DNA of 64,000 bases from Aulostomus chinensis (Eukaryota; Chordata; Actinopteri; Syngnathiformes; Aulostomidae), in contig JBBMOA010000012.1 in assembly GCA_037954235.1 (NCBI GenBank), forward strand, positions 945,001 through 1,009,000, written 5' to 3'. The position numbers were made by a program, and so were the translations under genes. The notes beneath the pieces are model-generated. The model was not told the DNA's origin. It searched no databases and worked only from the letters and a program-made list of their open reading frames with translations. Below are positions 1-10,005 of the stretch, piece after piece; within the stretch, counting starts at the first letter, position 1, and every line of letters begins with the position of its first letter.

Positions 1-1695
1 GTCACAGCACACTGGATAGAACCTGAAACAATGGAGGGATGCTCTGCTACAGCTCAAAGGGTCACACACATTTTCTGCACTTGCTGGTGCCCTAAATAAC
101 ATTCACACAGAGTACAACATCCGTGACAAGATTGTGCGTACAACCACTGATAATGGTTCCAATTTTATCAAAGCTTTTCGAGTCTACGGAGAGCTGGATG
201 AAAATAATAACCAGATTCCAGCAGAAGAGGCAAGGCCAAGTGAATCAGCAGAAAGAGAGAACAGTGAAGGAGAGGAAGAGGAGGAAAACACTGACCATCT
301 TGAGTTTGTTGAAGCAGGAACCTTGTTGGAAGAAGATGATGGCCTGGAATACCAACTGCCTGGGCGTCATCGCTGTGCCTGTCACCTTCTGAACCTGGTG
401 TCAACAGTTGATGTTTCAGAGGCAAATTCCAATGCCATCGACAAGCGAACCTCTCGTTCAACATTTTCAAAGTGCTGGAGTCTATGGAACAAAAGTGGAA
501 GATCCACTACAACTGCTGAGATAATTGAAGAAAAATGCAAAGTCCAACTCTTGAGGCCGAATGAGACGAGGTGGAATTCTCTTTTCCTGGCCGTGGAAAG
601 GATTGTGAGGATCATGAGAGAACAAGGAGAAGGAGCCGTTACAGCTGTGTGCGGTGTACTAAAAATTCCAATGTTAGTAGCTTACATTTTCACACCTTAG
701 CGACTGCTATTAATTAGTTAATATTGATTCCTTTACACGTCTGCATGTGCACAATATACAAAAGTCATATGTTACATTTTTGACTTTTTATAACCACCAT
801 TATGTTGTGTTTTAAACATTGTTTCCTGATAGGTTCACTCCTGCTGAGATTGCTTTTCTGGCAGAATATGTGAAGACAATGAGCCCATTTGCAAAGGCGG
901 TTGATGTTCTTCAGGGAGAGGCCAGTGTGCAGATGGGATGGCTTGTACCCACAATGACACTTCTCAAGAATAAGCTACAGAACCTTCGACTTTCCTCCAA
1001 GTTCTGTGTGCCTTTAGTGGATGCTCTTCAAGCAGGGCTTGACAGGCGATTTGGGCAGATGCTTGCTGATCCAGAGCTGATTGCTGCGGCCATTCTCGTC
1101 CCCAAATTCAAGACATGCTGGACAAGTGATGACTACACCCTAAAACTTGGTATGTATTAAAACATTTGCTAATGAGATAATGGGGAACATTTTTGAATAG
1201 GAATTATTCATAACATACTGGGTAATTGTCATACAGTAACAATTGAACATCACACTCACTTTCAACAAATCACAATCCACTGCTAAAAGTGCTGATATTT
1301 TTTAAAAATCCTTTTGAAAAGGTAGTTTTGTGTTCTTTAGGCCTGGATTTCATCAAAAGCCATCTGAAGGAGCAGCCTACGGTGCATCCGAGTGACACTT
1401 CCCATTCTTCAGAGGAGGAAGACTTCTTTTCCCCCATCAAGCAGGGACATGTTCAACAAAACTCCAAGCAGCTAGATTCCTACCTGGCATGCCCAGATGA
1501 TACCATGGATGTCCTGAAATCTTTCCCAGCAGTCAGCAACTTATCACTGAAGCTCAACACACCCTTCCTGCCTCAGCAGCATGTGAGAGGCTTTTTAGCA
1601 CTGCAGGACTGATTTTCAGACCCAAAAGGGCACGCCTTGATTCAAAGAACTTTGAGAACCAGCTTCTGCTGAGGCTGAATAAAAGATTTTGGTAG
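1..1695 (+). pseudogene. hAT transposase pseudogene, three exons
   Basis: This is the catalytic part of a hAT (ZBED-like) cut-and-paste transposase; the N-terminal BED zinc finger lies off the window. The exons read 1-672, 833-1149 and 1341-1695. Intron 1 (673-832) splits a Met codon in IPM/FTPAEIAFL. Intron 2 (1150-1340, GTATGT...TTTAG) joins LKLG/LDFIK. Recognisable blocks are TTDNGSNF (about 144-167), with a conserved hAT aspartate, RCACHLLNL (about 371-397), RPNETRWNSLF, and a C-terminal block CERLFSTAG that holds the hAT glutamate. Two breaks are visible: the frame changes near 45-55, where a few bases appear lost, and a single-base loss near 1565 separates LNTP from the CERLFSTAG block. 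The acidic insert at about 230-330 is low complexity. The 3' end is the TAG at 1693-1695. Confidence 0.85.
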
Positions 1696-2337
1696 TCTTG
1701 TAGAGATGAGTGAATTTCTCACAAAAGAAAAATAGACTTGATTAGACTTGAAGTTTCCATGTTGATCATAATGTTTCAAGCTCTTTTGCTGAAATGGAAG
1801 TCTGGGTTTGCATATTGCTGTAAAGTAAGGCATCAAACTGCTAGTTTTTTGATATAAAGTAAAAGATACACATTCTGTTAAAAGTAACTCATGGTTCGGT
1901 GAGTACTTAGACTTGTGTTACATACAGCTGACATAATTTCACAGTGCGATAACAGTGTAATAAATTCCATGGGTTCATATTCATTCCTTGGTTACATCTG
2001 TTGTAGAGACATATGACAGAAGCAGTTGATTTGTTTTATTGTAAACAACAGAGCAATCATAATCCACTTTGGATGCATTCATTGCCTTGTGTGTATAATG
2101 CTTGTACCCATTACATATGTGTTTTGGGGGCCATAGTTCAGTGTGTTTTCAATACAGAGAAAAGGAAAAAGGTAGAAAATGACATTAATCTTTTGTTATT
2201 TACGTGTAAACATCCAATTTGGCTTACTGGTCATAACTATTACTATTATGTTTTCTGACTTGTCTTCTGACTTTTTTCATTTTACAAAATTATCAGTGGA
2301 TGTATTGTGTTTCATTGATGGCAAAAAATAATTTTTA

Positions 2338-2489
2338 CTTTTTTACTTAAGTACATTTCAGAGCCTGTACTTTCTTACTTTTACCTGAGTAAAGGAGTTG
2401 AATCAGTACTTCTACTTTGACCAGAGTATTTTTTTACAGTAGCTATACTTGTACTTCAGTACAGAATATAAATACTTTTGCCACCTCTG
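2338..2489 (+). repeat. hAT right terminal region (TIR plus subterminal motifs)
   Basis: Subterminal repeats of the type AGTACTT/AAGTAC occur several times between 2347 and 2465, and the terminus TTTTGCCACCTCTG ends at 2489. In hAT elements such regions bind the transposase. The call rests on resemblance to common fish hAT ends. The matching left end is outside the window. Confidence 0.75.
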
Positions 2490-3020
2490 CTTAAATGCGC
2501 AGTGACTTTTCCACACTTGAAAAAATGGCGGCTTCCAAGCAGCAGTGCGCGCAGAACTGGTCTGCGGCGGAGAGTTTATTGTGAATAGAAACCCTTAAAG
2601 ATCTGAACATTATCGCACGCTTAGACGGTAGGAAAAAAAGAAATTCTGATCTGTTCAAAAAAGTCCACGTCAAGCTCAACGAAAACAGGCAGCACGGGCC
2701 AACACCGCGAAATAAAAACCAAGAGGCCCCCTTCTGTACGCCGTCTCCTCCTCCTTGCTTCCAGTAGGAGCGCCTCCGTATCAAGCTTTTGCTTGAATAA
2801 ATGTGTCAACACAATCGGAACGACTGTGCTGATCACACAATGGACCTCGGTCATTGATCAGTCACGTGATGTTTACATCGCTCTGCATGTGACACAGCCG
2901 TAAAACGACGGTTCCGATTAAATGAAGTGGCACATGTAAACACCAGATCGGAACAGATCACGTCACATGGAAACAGTAGACCCGAGCTCTTCAATCGGAA
3001 TGAAGGAAAAGTCTGCACGT
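2490..3020 (+). mobile_element. Remnant of a second DNA transposon (Harbinger/ISL2EU-like?)
   Basis: This segment starts right after the hAT terminus. It has a Myb/SANT-like coding relic (2525-2767), followed at about 2850-3015 by motifs that recur in both orientations, such as GTTTACAT/ATGTAAAC, TCCGATTA and AATCGGAA, and CACGT. These resemble terminal regions of fish elements that carry a Myb/SANT-like gene. I cannot find a clean pair of inverted ends, so the boundaries and family are inferred. Confidence 0.45.
2525..2767 (+). pseudogene. Myb/SANT-like DNA-binding domain relic
   Basis: The frame opens with ATG at 2525 (MAASKQQ...), then NWSAAESLL, then an in-frame TGA at 2582-2584. It continues in the same frame as LKDLNIIARLDGRKKR and DLFKKVHVKL before a low-quality tail to TAG at 2765-2767. 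The order Trp-acidic-Leu-Leu, RLDGRKxRN, DLFKKVHxKL is typical of the Myb/SANT-like proteins that partner with transposases in fish DNA transposons and help them bind DNA and enter the nucleus. The single stop and the loss of the C-terminal half suggest a dead copy. It is unlikely to be a host gene because it sits among transposon debris. Confidence 0.65.
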
Positions 3021-3029
3021 AAACGTGGC

Positions 3030-3124
3030 TACTAAGAAGTGATGGAGGAGGGAAACGCGTCTTCGTGAGCTGAGTCCTCCTGGTCGTGAGGACTGGGAAG
3101 GTGAGGTTCACTTTTGATGGAAGT
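3030..3124 (+). repeat. Dispersed repeat 'family X', partial copy 1
   Basis: The block from ACTAAGAAGTGATGG to about GTGAGGTTCAC matches 36491-36545 and 39421-39505 almost base for base, including GGAGGAGGGAAAC and GAGCTGAGTCCTCCTGG. The 5' half of the family seen in the other two copies is missing here. The repeat directly follows the transposon debris to its left. Confidence 0.8.
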
Positions 3125-4760
3125 TTCACATCAGGAGCAGATAATCATCAACCTCTGTACAAAACGTATCCGCTAATCTCTTTGTGCTAATTTGGGGAAC
3201 ATGTTAGCTTGTTAATGCTAATATATGGGTTGATAAGTAATGCTATGCTAATTCACATCACCCTCACTACCGGGCTCCTTTTAGAAAAGGTCGACATTTG
3301 CATTTATCGGTCAAAATCAACAGGTGGAAGAATCTGGTATTGTGTGTCTGCATCTAGGTCTTTGGATGCTGAGGGTGACCACCGGAGAACACAACATTTA
3401 GCTTTTACCAACGGAATTGTCTACAAAGCTTTGACACGTCTAACCACTGTGTTTCCACCTGCCTTCTTTTCAAACGTGCTGGACCATAACCATGACGGCG
3501 TTGCACTTCAAGGTTTTCAAAAACTCATCACATCAACAAAACATTTCACATTAAAAGAGTTTGTTATTGGCAAATGGGAGTAAAATTTATGAGTCACGTT
3601 CAGTGTCAGCAGGGTTCAGTGGTTCATGTAATTAAAACGGTGTTTAATCTTCAGGGGCGGCTGCACGAGAATAATCGGGTCTGTTTGGAAGGAGCGTGAT
3701 GCAGGACGGAGGCGAGAGGCTTCTTTTGTTCTGTCCAAAGAGATTTATTGACTCCGGCGTGATCAAAGAGGGATGGAAGCTGAAGAAATTAAAATAAATG
3801 TGTTTACTTTTTAAAGATATTATTGCAGCAGCAGCAGCTTTATCTCTTTCTGCTGCTCGCGTACTAATCGTCTTGTTCTTATAATGAGGTGTCTCCAAGT
3901 TGTTTTAGAGGAGGAACAGCTGCTGCAATCAGTGTTTAAAATGTACAGCATCACGTCCACGCTGCAAGTTATTGAAGCATCTCAGTAAACAGTGAAAGCA
4001 ATTATGTTCAGTTTGGTGTCTGCAGGGCTGAAAACCGCCAGCTTGTTTTTTCTATTAACAACGCTGTTTTTTCCCACAACTATAATGAACTTGTTTCTTG
4101 TCTGGAGACTCCGTTCACCTCCTGCTGATAAAACACAAACACACATCAATTTTTCATAAATGACCAGCTCATAGTTGGAGGCTGCTGGGGAGAACCCAGC
4201 CATATATAATTCACCTCCTGATGTGCTGGACTCTAATAAAGAACCTGCAGACAAACAAACCCGTTCAACAGAGGAAAATCATCTTCATGGTGGCAGGAAT
4301 CCACTGAGCCGACTCACGTTTGCTGTTAAGTACGATGAAGGACATTTACATCTTAGGGTTGTTCATGGGTTCCAAAACTTGATCTCATCATTTACATGCT
4401 TTCAATGAATTTATCTAAAGTGTTCTTAAATATCAGTTTGGGTTGTGACAAACATTTAAAATAGTTCTGTTCAAGCAGATTCTGGTCAGGAGGTGAGTTT
4501 GTCAACTATGAGCCAAATGCCGCCCACAGCATCTCAGAAGCATCATAAAGGAGTTCAGTCACAACTTCAGCTTCTGTCAGTGTTGAGCAGAACTTCGGAG
4601 CCTGTTCAGGGATTCACGGCTCTTTCGCCTTCTTAATTTATTTTGATTATTAAAGGTCATCAGCCATTTTGGAAACCCCATCCCCAATATCCATCTAATA
4701 AATCAATAAATCTGTGCTCAGGTGGACTGACATGTCATGTAGAATCAGAGTAAATCTCTG
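3125..4760. other. Unannotated, no supported feature
   Basis: Moderately AT-rich single-copy-looking sequence. A 124-codon open frame exists at 3209-3583, but it has no recognisable domain and no good sign of coding, so I do not call it a gene. No tandem array or inverted repeat stands out. Confidence 0.5.
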
Positions 4761-6080
4761 ATGAACTGCTACACTGCAAGGGGACTTCAACTGCGTCTCC
4801 ATGGCCACCACCCCCCCCCCCCCCAATCTGTCCTACCAGAGAGGAGAAAATGCTGGACCTGTAGGAGGCTGACAGCTCCTGCCCCCCCTCTGGGCAGGTC
4901 AGACTGCATCCTGGAGCACCTCCAACCCCTGGTCTGTCCAGCCTGCAACTGCGAGGACTGAGGAGATGTTTGGAGGAGACTGATGAGAGACTGCAGGGAT
5001 GTTTGGAGCTGATCGACATCAACAGGCTCACAGAGGCCATCACACACTGTCTGTTATTCTAATAAGAAGCCGTAGGGAACAAAGGAAATTAAAGCCATCC
5101 TCAGAACCAAGGAGAGGGAGGGGGTGGGAGAAAACAGGGGATCTAAAGGTGAAGAACAGAAAATACAAGGAGCAGCACAGGGGGAGGCTGGGGAGGTGTG
5201 GAGCTGCATGAGGACCATCGCTGGCTTCAGGCAGACCAGGAGGGGTTGATGGCAACACGGGCCATACTGGGTCATACTGAATCTGGCACAGACTTGACAC
5301 TGCAGGCCCTACCCAGCCTCCCACCCCCAACCCATCTGCTTCCAGCAACCACCTACTCCTCTCCCTCCAAGCATGTAACTACTAATGATGTAAGAAGACC
5401 GTTGATGAGACTCCACCCTGGCAAGTCTACTGATGGCGGAAACTCCAAAGTCCTCAAAGCCTGAGCACCTCAGCTATGTTGAGTATTTCACCATGTCTTC
5501 AACATGAGCTGAGTCTCCAGAGGTTCCCTGTAGCGTTCTGTCTTGTTCCTGTCCAGGACATCAGGTCCTAATGGAACCAACGACTACAGAATCATTGTGT
5601 TGAGGTCTCATGTCATGAAGACCCTGGAGAGACTCTTGCTGGAACAGCTCCAGCCGCTGCTGAAACCATACTTGGACCCCTTTAGTTCACTGAAAGCTCC
5701 ATCTTGGAGTCAAGGACACTAAACTCTGTCCACACCCACGTGGACTGGCCAGTCAGCACTGCCAGGGTCATGTTGTAGGAAACCCCGGTGCGTTTGACAC
5801 CATCAGGTGACTCTACTGGTGAAACATTGAGGGCAATGAAGGGTTAGAGGAAGAGGAGCAGAGTACAGGTAACCCCAATCTCAATTTAGGGGGGCAGTGT
5901 GGACATCGTGGAGGACAACAAATACTTGGGTGTACACAATGACATTAAATTGGACCGGGCTAAGAACACTGACAACCCCACCAGGGAGGGCCAGAGTCCC
6001 CTCTGTTTCCTGAGGTGGCTGAGGTCCTTCAACATCTAGCAGACGATGCTGCAGATGTTTTATGAGCCTGTGGTGGCAGT
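4760..6080 (+). mobile_element. Jockey-type LINE relic, internally deleted and truncated at both ends
   Basis: Scattered reading-frame fragments follow the order of a fish non-LTR retrotransposon. A possible endonuclease GDFN lies at about 4780. LELIDINRLTEAITH lies at about 5003-5045, followed by KEIKAILRTKERE near 5085-5120. Next come MRTIAGFRQTRRG (about 5206-5245), an RT N-terminal block NDYRIIVLRSHVMKTLERLL (about 5580-5640), and the C-terminal block EDNKYLGVHND...LCFLRWLRSFNI (about 5910-6040). The middle of the RT, including the catalytic YxDD region, is missing. Multiple stops and frameshifts are present. The element stops abruptly within C-terminal coding sequence at about 6080 with no 3' UTR. 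The clade (L2, Rex1 or CR1-like) cannot be fixed by eye. A C-run lies at about 4809-4824. Confidence 0.75.
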
Positions 6081-7365
6081 GCGATGAAGTGGATTTTACA
6101 ATTTCTGAAAACAGCCTGATCAAACTCTGGGTCATTTTCTGCCATTGCTGCCCTCAGTAGATGCTCTGGTGAGTCAAAGTCCTGCAAGATGTCCCTGATA
6201 ACTGCCTCAAACGTCTTTTCCATTACGTAAACAGACTGAATTGCCACAACAGAGAGGATGCTGACCTCCACTGGCACCTTGCCTGACAGACGCAGGATGA
6301 TTTTGCTTATGTCCTTGAGCTTAAGGGGCTTTCTGAGTTTACCAGGGAGACACTTGACAGCTTAAGGAACAAAGTGCGCATCATATGGCTTGTCTGCTCC
6401 TCTCTCTCCATTTCGGAGGCTGAGTGCAACCCATCCAGTGAAAACCCTGCTGACAGGGCCTGGAGTTGAGGGGCCACAATCTCTCTTGGTGACTGAGAAT
6501 CATCATAGGCCACACCTACTGGTGACTCGGACCTGGTGTCAAAGGTATCTTCTACCACTGCCTGTTGGGCGGCGCTTGGTGACTGGGAAATACTGTGGAA
6601 CACCTCTGTTGGTGACTTCAGCCAGGCAAGTGCGCTGAGGTGGATCTTTATATTTCTGAAAATAGCCTCCTCAAATGATGTGTCATTTGTTGCCTTTGCA
6701 GCCCTCAGAAGATGCTCTGGGGAGTCAAAGTGCTGCAAGACGTCATTGATTAAAGCCTTCAATAGATTCTCAATGTTGTCAATGGACTGAACCACTTCAA
6801 GAAGGGGGACGCTGACGTCAACCGGCACATTCCGTGACAGTTGCAGGATGATGATGCCAAAGTCGTCGCTCGTCAAGGAGTGTCTCAAATGTCCAGGGAG
6901 GCGCTCAACCAGCTTAAGGATCAGACTTTCCATTAATTTGCCGATAAGCTCCTCTCTCTTCTTCTCAGAGCTCAGGGCTGCCTCTCCCGATGACCTGGGG
7001 CTGCTGCAGGGTGCTGCCGCCCCTTGCAGGGACTGGGTGCCACAAGCCCCCGAGACTTCATCCACTTCACACTCGTCATTTAATTGGTCAGACTCTGATG
7101 TAGCAGTACTGGCAGCCTGACACATGATGTCTGAGATGAGCTGGGCTACTTCCTGCTCAACAGGAGTTTCTAGTCCTGGATTCAAGTCCATCTGGTGCAG
7201 ATACCAGTTACAATGGTGTATTTTTTCTCTCCGCTCCTGTGACTTCTACTGTCTCTCCATCTCCGGGGTCTTCTCAGTTGTTGATATCACTGAGGTGAAA
7301 CTGAGCCATCTCAGAGATGCCCCAGTGAAAGGGCGTCTCAATGAGGTCTCAGTGAATATCTCCAT
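6081..7365 (-). pseudogene. Unrecognised gene with duplicated domain, broken
   Basis: This is the longest non-repetitive coding relic here. The main open part runs from ATG at 7191 to 6307 (294 codons). The same frame extends upstream through one TAG (7246-7248) to an ATG at 7365. A one-base shift near 6356-6360 leads into a further coding stretch down to 6081. The protein contains two copies of a roughly 100-residue unit. Copy 1 has LPGHLRHSL, ILQLSRNVPVDVS, then HFDSPEHLLRAA and FRNIKIHLSAL (about 6600-6910). Copy 2 has LPGKLRKPL, ILRLSGKVPVEVS, then DFDSPEHLLRAA and FRNCKIHFIAL (6081-6355). The linker is Ser/Gln-rich and the start is acidic. I do not recognise the family and give no function. 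Copy 2 ends exactly where the LINE relic begins. It may be cargo of a transposon or a fragment of a multicopy fish gene family. Confidence 0.6.
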
Positions 7366-7523
7366 GTATCATCTCTTTGGCTCACCTCCTTTACATTGCC
7401 AGTCTACGTACACCATTTTCACAATAAATGTACCAGTTGCTATGACCACTGGAACCAACACCTCGTTTACTCCTCAGTCACTTAATGAATTTGTGATTGA
7501 CCACCTGAAGTAATGAGGCAAGC

Positions 7524-7586
7524 TTCCGACGTCCAAACATTAGTTTCCCCCCGGTGAGGGGGGAAACTAATGTTTGGACGTTGGAA
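7524..7586. repeat. Near-perfect hairpin (inverted repeat)
   Basis: The left arm 7530-7552 and right arm 7558-7580 are exact reverse complements over 23 bases (CGTCCAAACATTAG... and its complement), with a 5-base loop GGTGA. Pairing extends outward to 7524 and 7586 with one mismatch. A third, direct copy of the right arm with one base lost lies at 7621-7651. Such arms could be terminal or subterminal repeats of a small DNA transposon. Confidence 0.85.
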
Positions 7587-7620
7587 TTTTTTTCACGGCG
7601 GAACCATAAACAAAGCGAAA

Positions 7621-7725
7621 GGTGAGGGGGGAAATAATGTTTGGACGTCGGGTGACTCGCGCCCCCCCCCCCCCCCCCCCAGGACGCCTCCGCGCCCCCC
7701 CCAAACTTTGAGAAACGCTGCTGTA
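7621..7725 (-). mobile_element. hAT-like terminus with C-run
   Basis: Read on the minus strand from about 7725, the sequence begins CAGCGTTTCTCAAAGTTTG, a typical hAT end. A G-run on that strand (19 Cs at 7662-7680 on the plus strand) and the third hairpin-arm copy follow. The opposite end was not found. The element may once have included the hairpin and perhaps the minus-strand gene to the left; that link is inference. Confidence 0.45.
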
Positions 7726-8559
7726 GAGAATTAATTTGGTGTATGTGTGTGGATGAAAATAAAAAAGACTTCTCTATACTCTGAGACAAACTGACTGTTG
7801 TTGGAGGGATAAGACCAGGAGATGGTACTTGGAGATTCCAAACATGTCCCTGTTCAGTGTCATTATTAAATGCAATATTAATATCCGCAGCCCCTCTGGA
7901 CCTCTTAACTGGCCGATGCAGCTTCTGAAACTGCTTTTTAATCAGAACCTCGTGGTAGGCCAACAGCGCTGCATGTCTGGGAGCGCTGGGCAGTGTGAGG
8001 CCTCATTAGGAACAAGCATGCAAATATGGAAGTATAACTGTGAAGACAAAGCGCTGCATTGACCTTTTCCAGCCCAGAGAAACAGCTGAGGCTCAGAAAT
8101 GACTAATCAGAATTTATGGCCTTTGGGGGTTTCATCTGAGCCAGGCTGAGAGGAATTCTGGTTCTGTTTTCAGATGAATGTGCAATATTTTAACAACAGT
8201 TTTGACAGCCCTGTGGTTAAGGAACAAAAAAAACCCAAAAGGATTAGAGTTCGTGGTTGGGGTTTGGATGAAAAACAAGTGGCAAACAACAACTGAAGTG
8301 TCCCTTCACCTTCCAAAACCACCTTGTATTGTCACCATGAACGCTGCTAAACCTGGACTGCGGGCTTCTTTTCTGTGACTTTCAGCGTGAAACGATGCGC
8401 ATGATGGGAAAAGCAGCGCCATAAATTGACACAGAAAAAGCAAAAAGCGCATCGCGATAACCTTGAGTGGTGTTTCTCTGGGGGCTGTGGCTCCCTCCCC
8501 CCCTGCAGTCCAAAAACATGCTCCTCTGGCCCCCTAACCTTCAACAGGGTTAGTGGTAT
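7726..8559. other. Unannotated, no supported feature
   Basis: No domain-bearing frame, tandem array or strong inverted repeat seen. The end of the interval (8505-8559, GTCCAAAAACATGC and AACAGGGTTAGTGGTATAG) resembles a shortened copy of the retroposon tail described at 19.6-20.0 kb. Confidence 0.5.
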
Positions 8560-8606
8560 AGGATGCATGGATGAATGGATGGACACATGAATGGATGGAT
8601 GCATGA
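8505..8606 (+). repeat. Degenerate retroposon tail with short ATGG repeat
   Basis: GTCCAAAAACATGC is followed by CAGGGTTAGTGGTATAG and then an imperfect GATGGATG/GAATGGATGG run (8561-8606). This order matches the common fish retroposon 3' tail, with its middle deleted. Confidence 0.5.
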
Positions 8607-8615
8607 AACACATGA

Positions 8616-9060
8616 TATAAGAAAATGGTGCATTATTGAAACATTTTGAGACTCGACTGCCTGCACTACAGAGCAGCAATGAGGCTGAGAAACAGTTGAT
8701 GATAATAAGAAACAATTAATCTGAATTAGATCATCAAATAGTTTAAAAGAACAACTTAAAATGGTTCTGTCAGGTCCATTCACATCAAGAAACACAGAGA
8801 TGATAATGAGCTTGATTTGTTTATTCTAGTACAAATTGGCGGTATGGCTCTGTTCAGAGGAGTCCCCTGATAATTTTTCATGAGCACCATGAAACAGGGG
8901 ACCAGCAGCGTGAGGGAACGTTCTCCCAGTTTAAGACTGGAAGAGCAAACAAACCCCCGTGAACAGAGCAGCAACATGACATGGAACGATCTATGCCATG
9001 TGTACACAACAAGGGGGAGCTGGGGAGGTGGAGGGTAGCAAGTTGCGAGCAGGAGCAACT
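8616..9060. other. Unannotated flank of the GATAGCA array
   Basis: No coding evidence of its own. Open frames on the minus strand here are extensions of the stop-free array to the right and show no recognisable domain. Confidence 0.5.
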
Positions 9061-10005
9061 GTAGCAGCAGATAACAGCAGATAGCAGATAGCAGCAGATA
9101 GCAGCAGATAGCAGATAGCAGCAGATAGCAGATAGCAGCAGATAGCAGCAGATAGCAGATAGCAGCAGAAAGCAGCAGATAGCAGATAGCAGCAGATAGC
9201 AGATAGCAGCAGATAGCAGCAGATAGCAGATAGCAGCAGAAAGCAGCAGATAGCAGATAGCAGCAGATAGCAGCAGATAGCAGATAGCAGCAGATAGCAG
9301 CAGATAGCAGATAGCAGCAGAAAGCAGCAGATAGCAGATAGCAGCAGATAGCAGATAGCAGCAGATAGCAGCAGATAGCAGATAGCAGCAGAAAGCAGCA
9401 GATAGCAGATAGCAGCAGATAGCAGATAGCAAAAGATAGCAGCAGAGAGCAGGTAGCAGCAGATAGCAGATAGCAGCAGATAGCAGACAGCAAAAGATAG
9501 CAGCAGATAGCAGATAGCAGACAGCAAAAGATAGCAGCAGATAGCAAAAGATAGCAGCAGATAGCAGATAGCAGCAGATAGCAAAAGATAGCAGATAGCA
9601 GCAGATAGCAGATAGCAAAAGATAGCAGCAGATAGCAGGTAGCAGCAGATAGCAGATAGCAAAAGATAGCAGCAGATAGCCGATAGCAGCAGATAGCAAA
9701 AGATAGCAGATAGCAGCAGATAGCAGCAGAAAGCAGCAGATAGCAGATAGCAAAAGATAGCAGCAGATAGCAGATAGCAGCAGATAGCAGATAGCAGCAG
9801 ATAGCAGACAGCAAAAGATAGCAGCAGATAGCAAAAGATAGCAGCAGATAGCAGATAGCAGCAGATAGCAAAAGATAGCAGATAGCAGCAGATAGCAGCA
9901 GATAGCAGATAGCAAAAGATAGCAGCAGATAGCAGAAGATAGCAGCAGATAGCCGATAGCATAAGATAGCAGCAGATAGCAGATAGCAGCAGATGACAGC
10001 GGGCA
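9061..10005. repeat. GATAGCA/GCAGATAGCA minisatellite
   Basis: About 945 bp made of 7-bp (GATAGCA) and 10-bp (GATAGCAGCA) steps. They are combined into 17- and 27-bp blocks, with GAAAGCA and AAAAGATAGCA variants. In the right-hand part on the plus strand, the GAAAGC variant recurs at 9168, 9239, 9320 and 9391, a higher-order spacing of 71, 81 and 71 bp. The AAAAGATAGCA variant dominates after 9430. The minus strand is open in all three frames for over 1 kb because the repeat contains no stop codons, giving Leu/Ser/Ala/Ile/Cys/Tyr-rich translations that are not evidence for a gene. Confidence 0.95.

Larger units (their letters stand above)
1..2489 (+). mobile_element. hAT-superfamily DNA transposon, 3' part
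   Basis: The element enters from the left edge, so its 5' end is not visible. It holds broken transposase exons to position 1695, then about 800 bases of AT-rich 3' sequence. The right end is the typical fish hAT terminus: read on the minus strand from 2489 it starts CAGAGGTGGCAAAAGTA and continues with spaced AGTACTT-type motifs back to about 2338. hAT elements normally create 8-bp target duplications; the candidate right copy would be 2490-2497, but the left copy is outside the window. The element is inactive as seen, because the transposase is frameshifted. Confidence 0.85.

Noticed and set aside
3030..3129. Similar minus-strand reading frames in family X copies at 3.0 and 39.4 kb
   Set aside because: Both follow from DNA-level similarity of the repeat; copies do not preserve a start or end in common.
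3209..3583. 124-codon open frame
   Set aside because: No recognised domain, no splice or neighbour support; length is within chance for this much sequence.
7478..7963. 161-codon minus-strand frame
   Set aside because: Runs through the hairpin, the C-run and the hAT-like end; a by-product of repeats.
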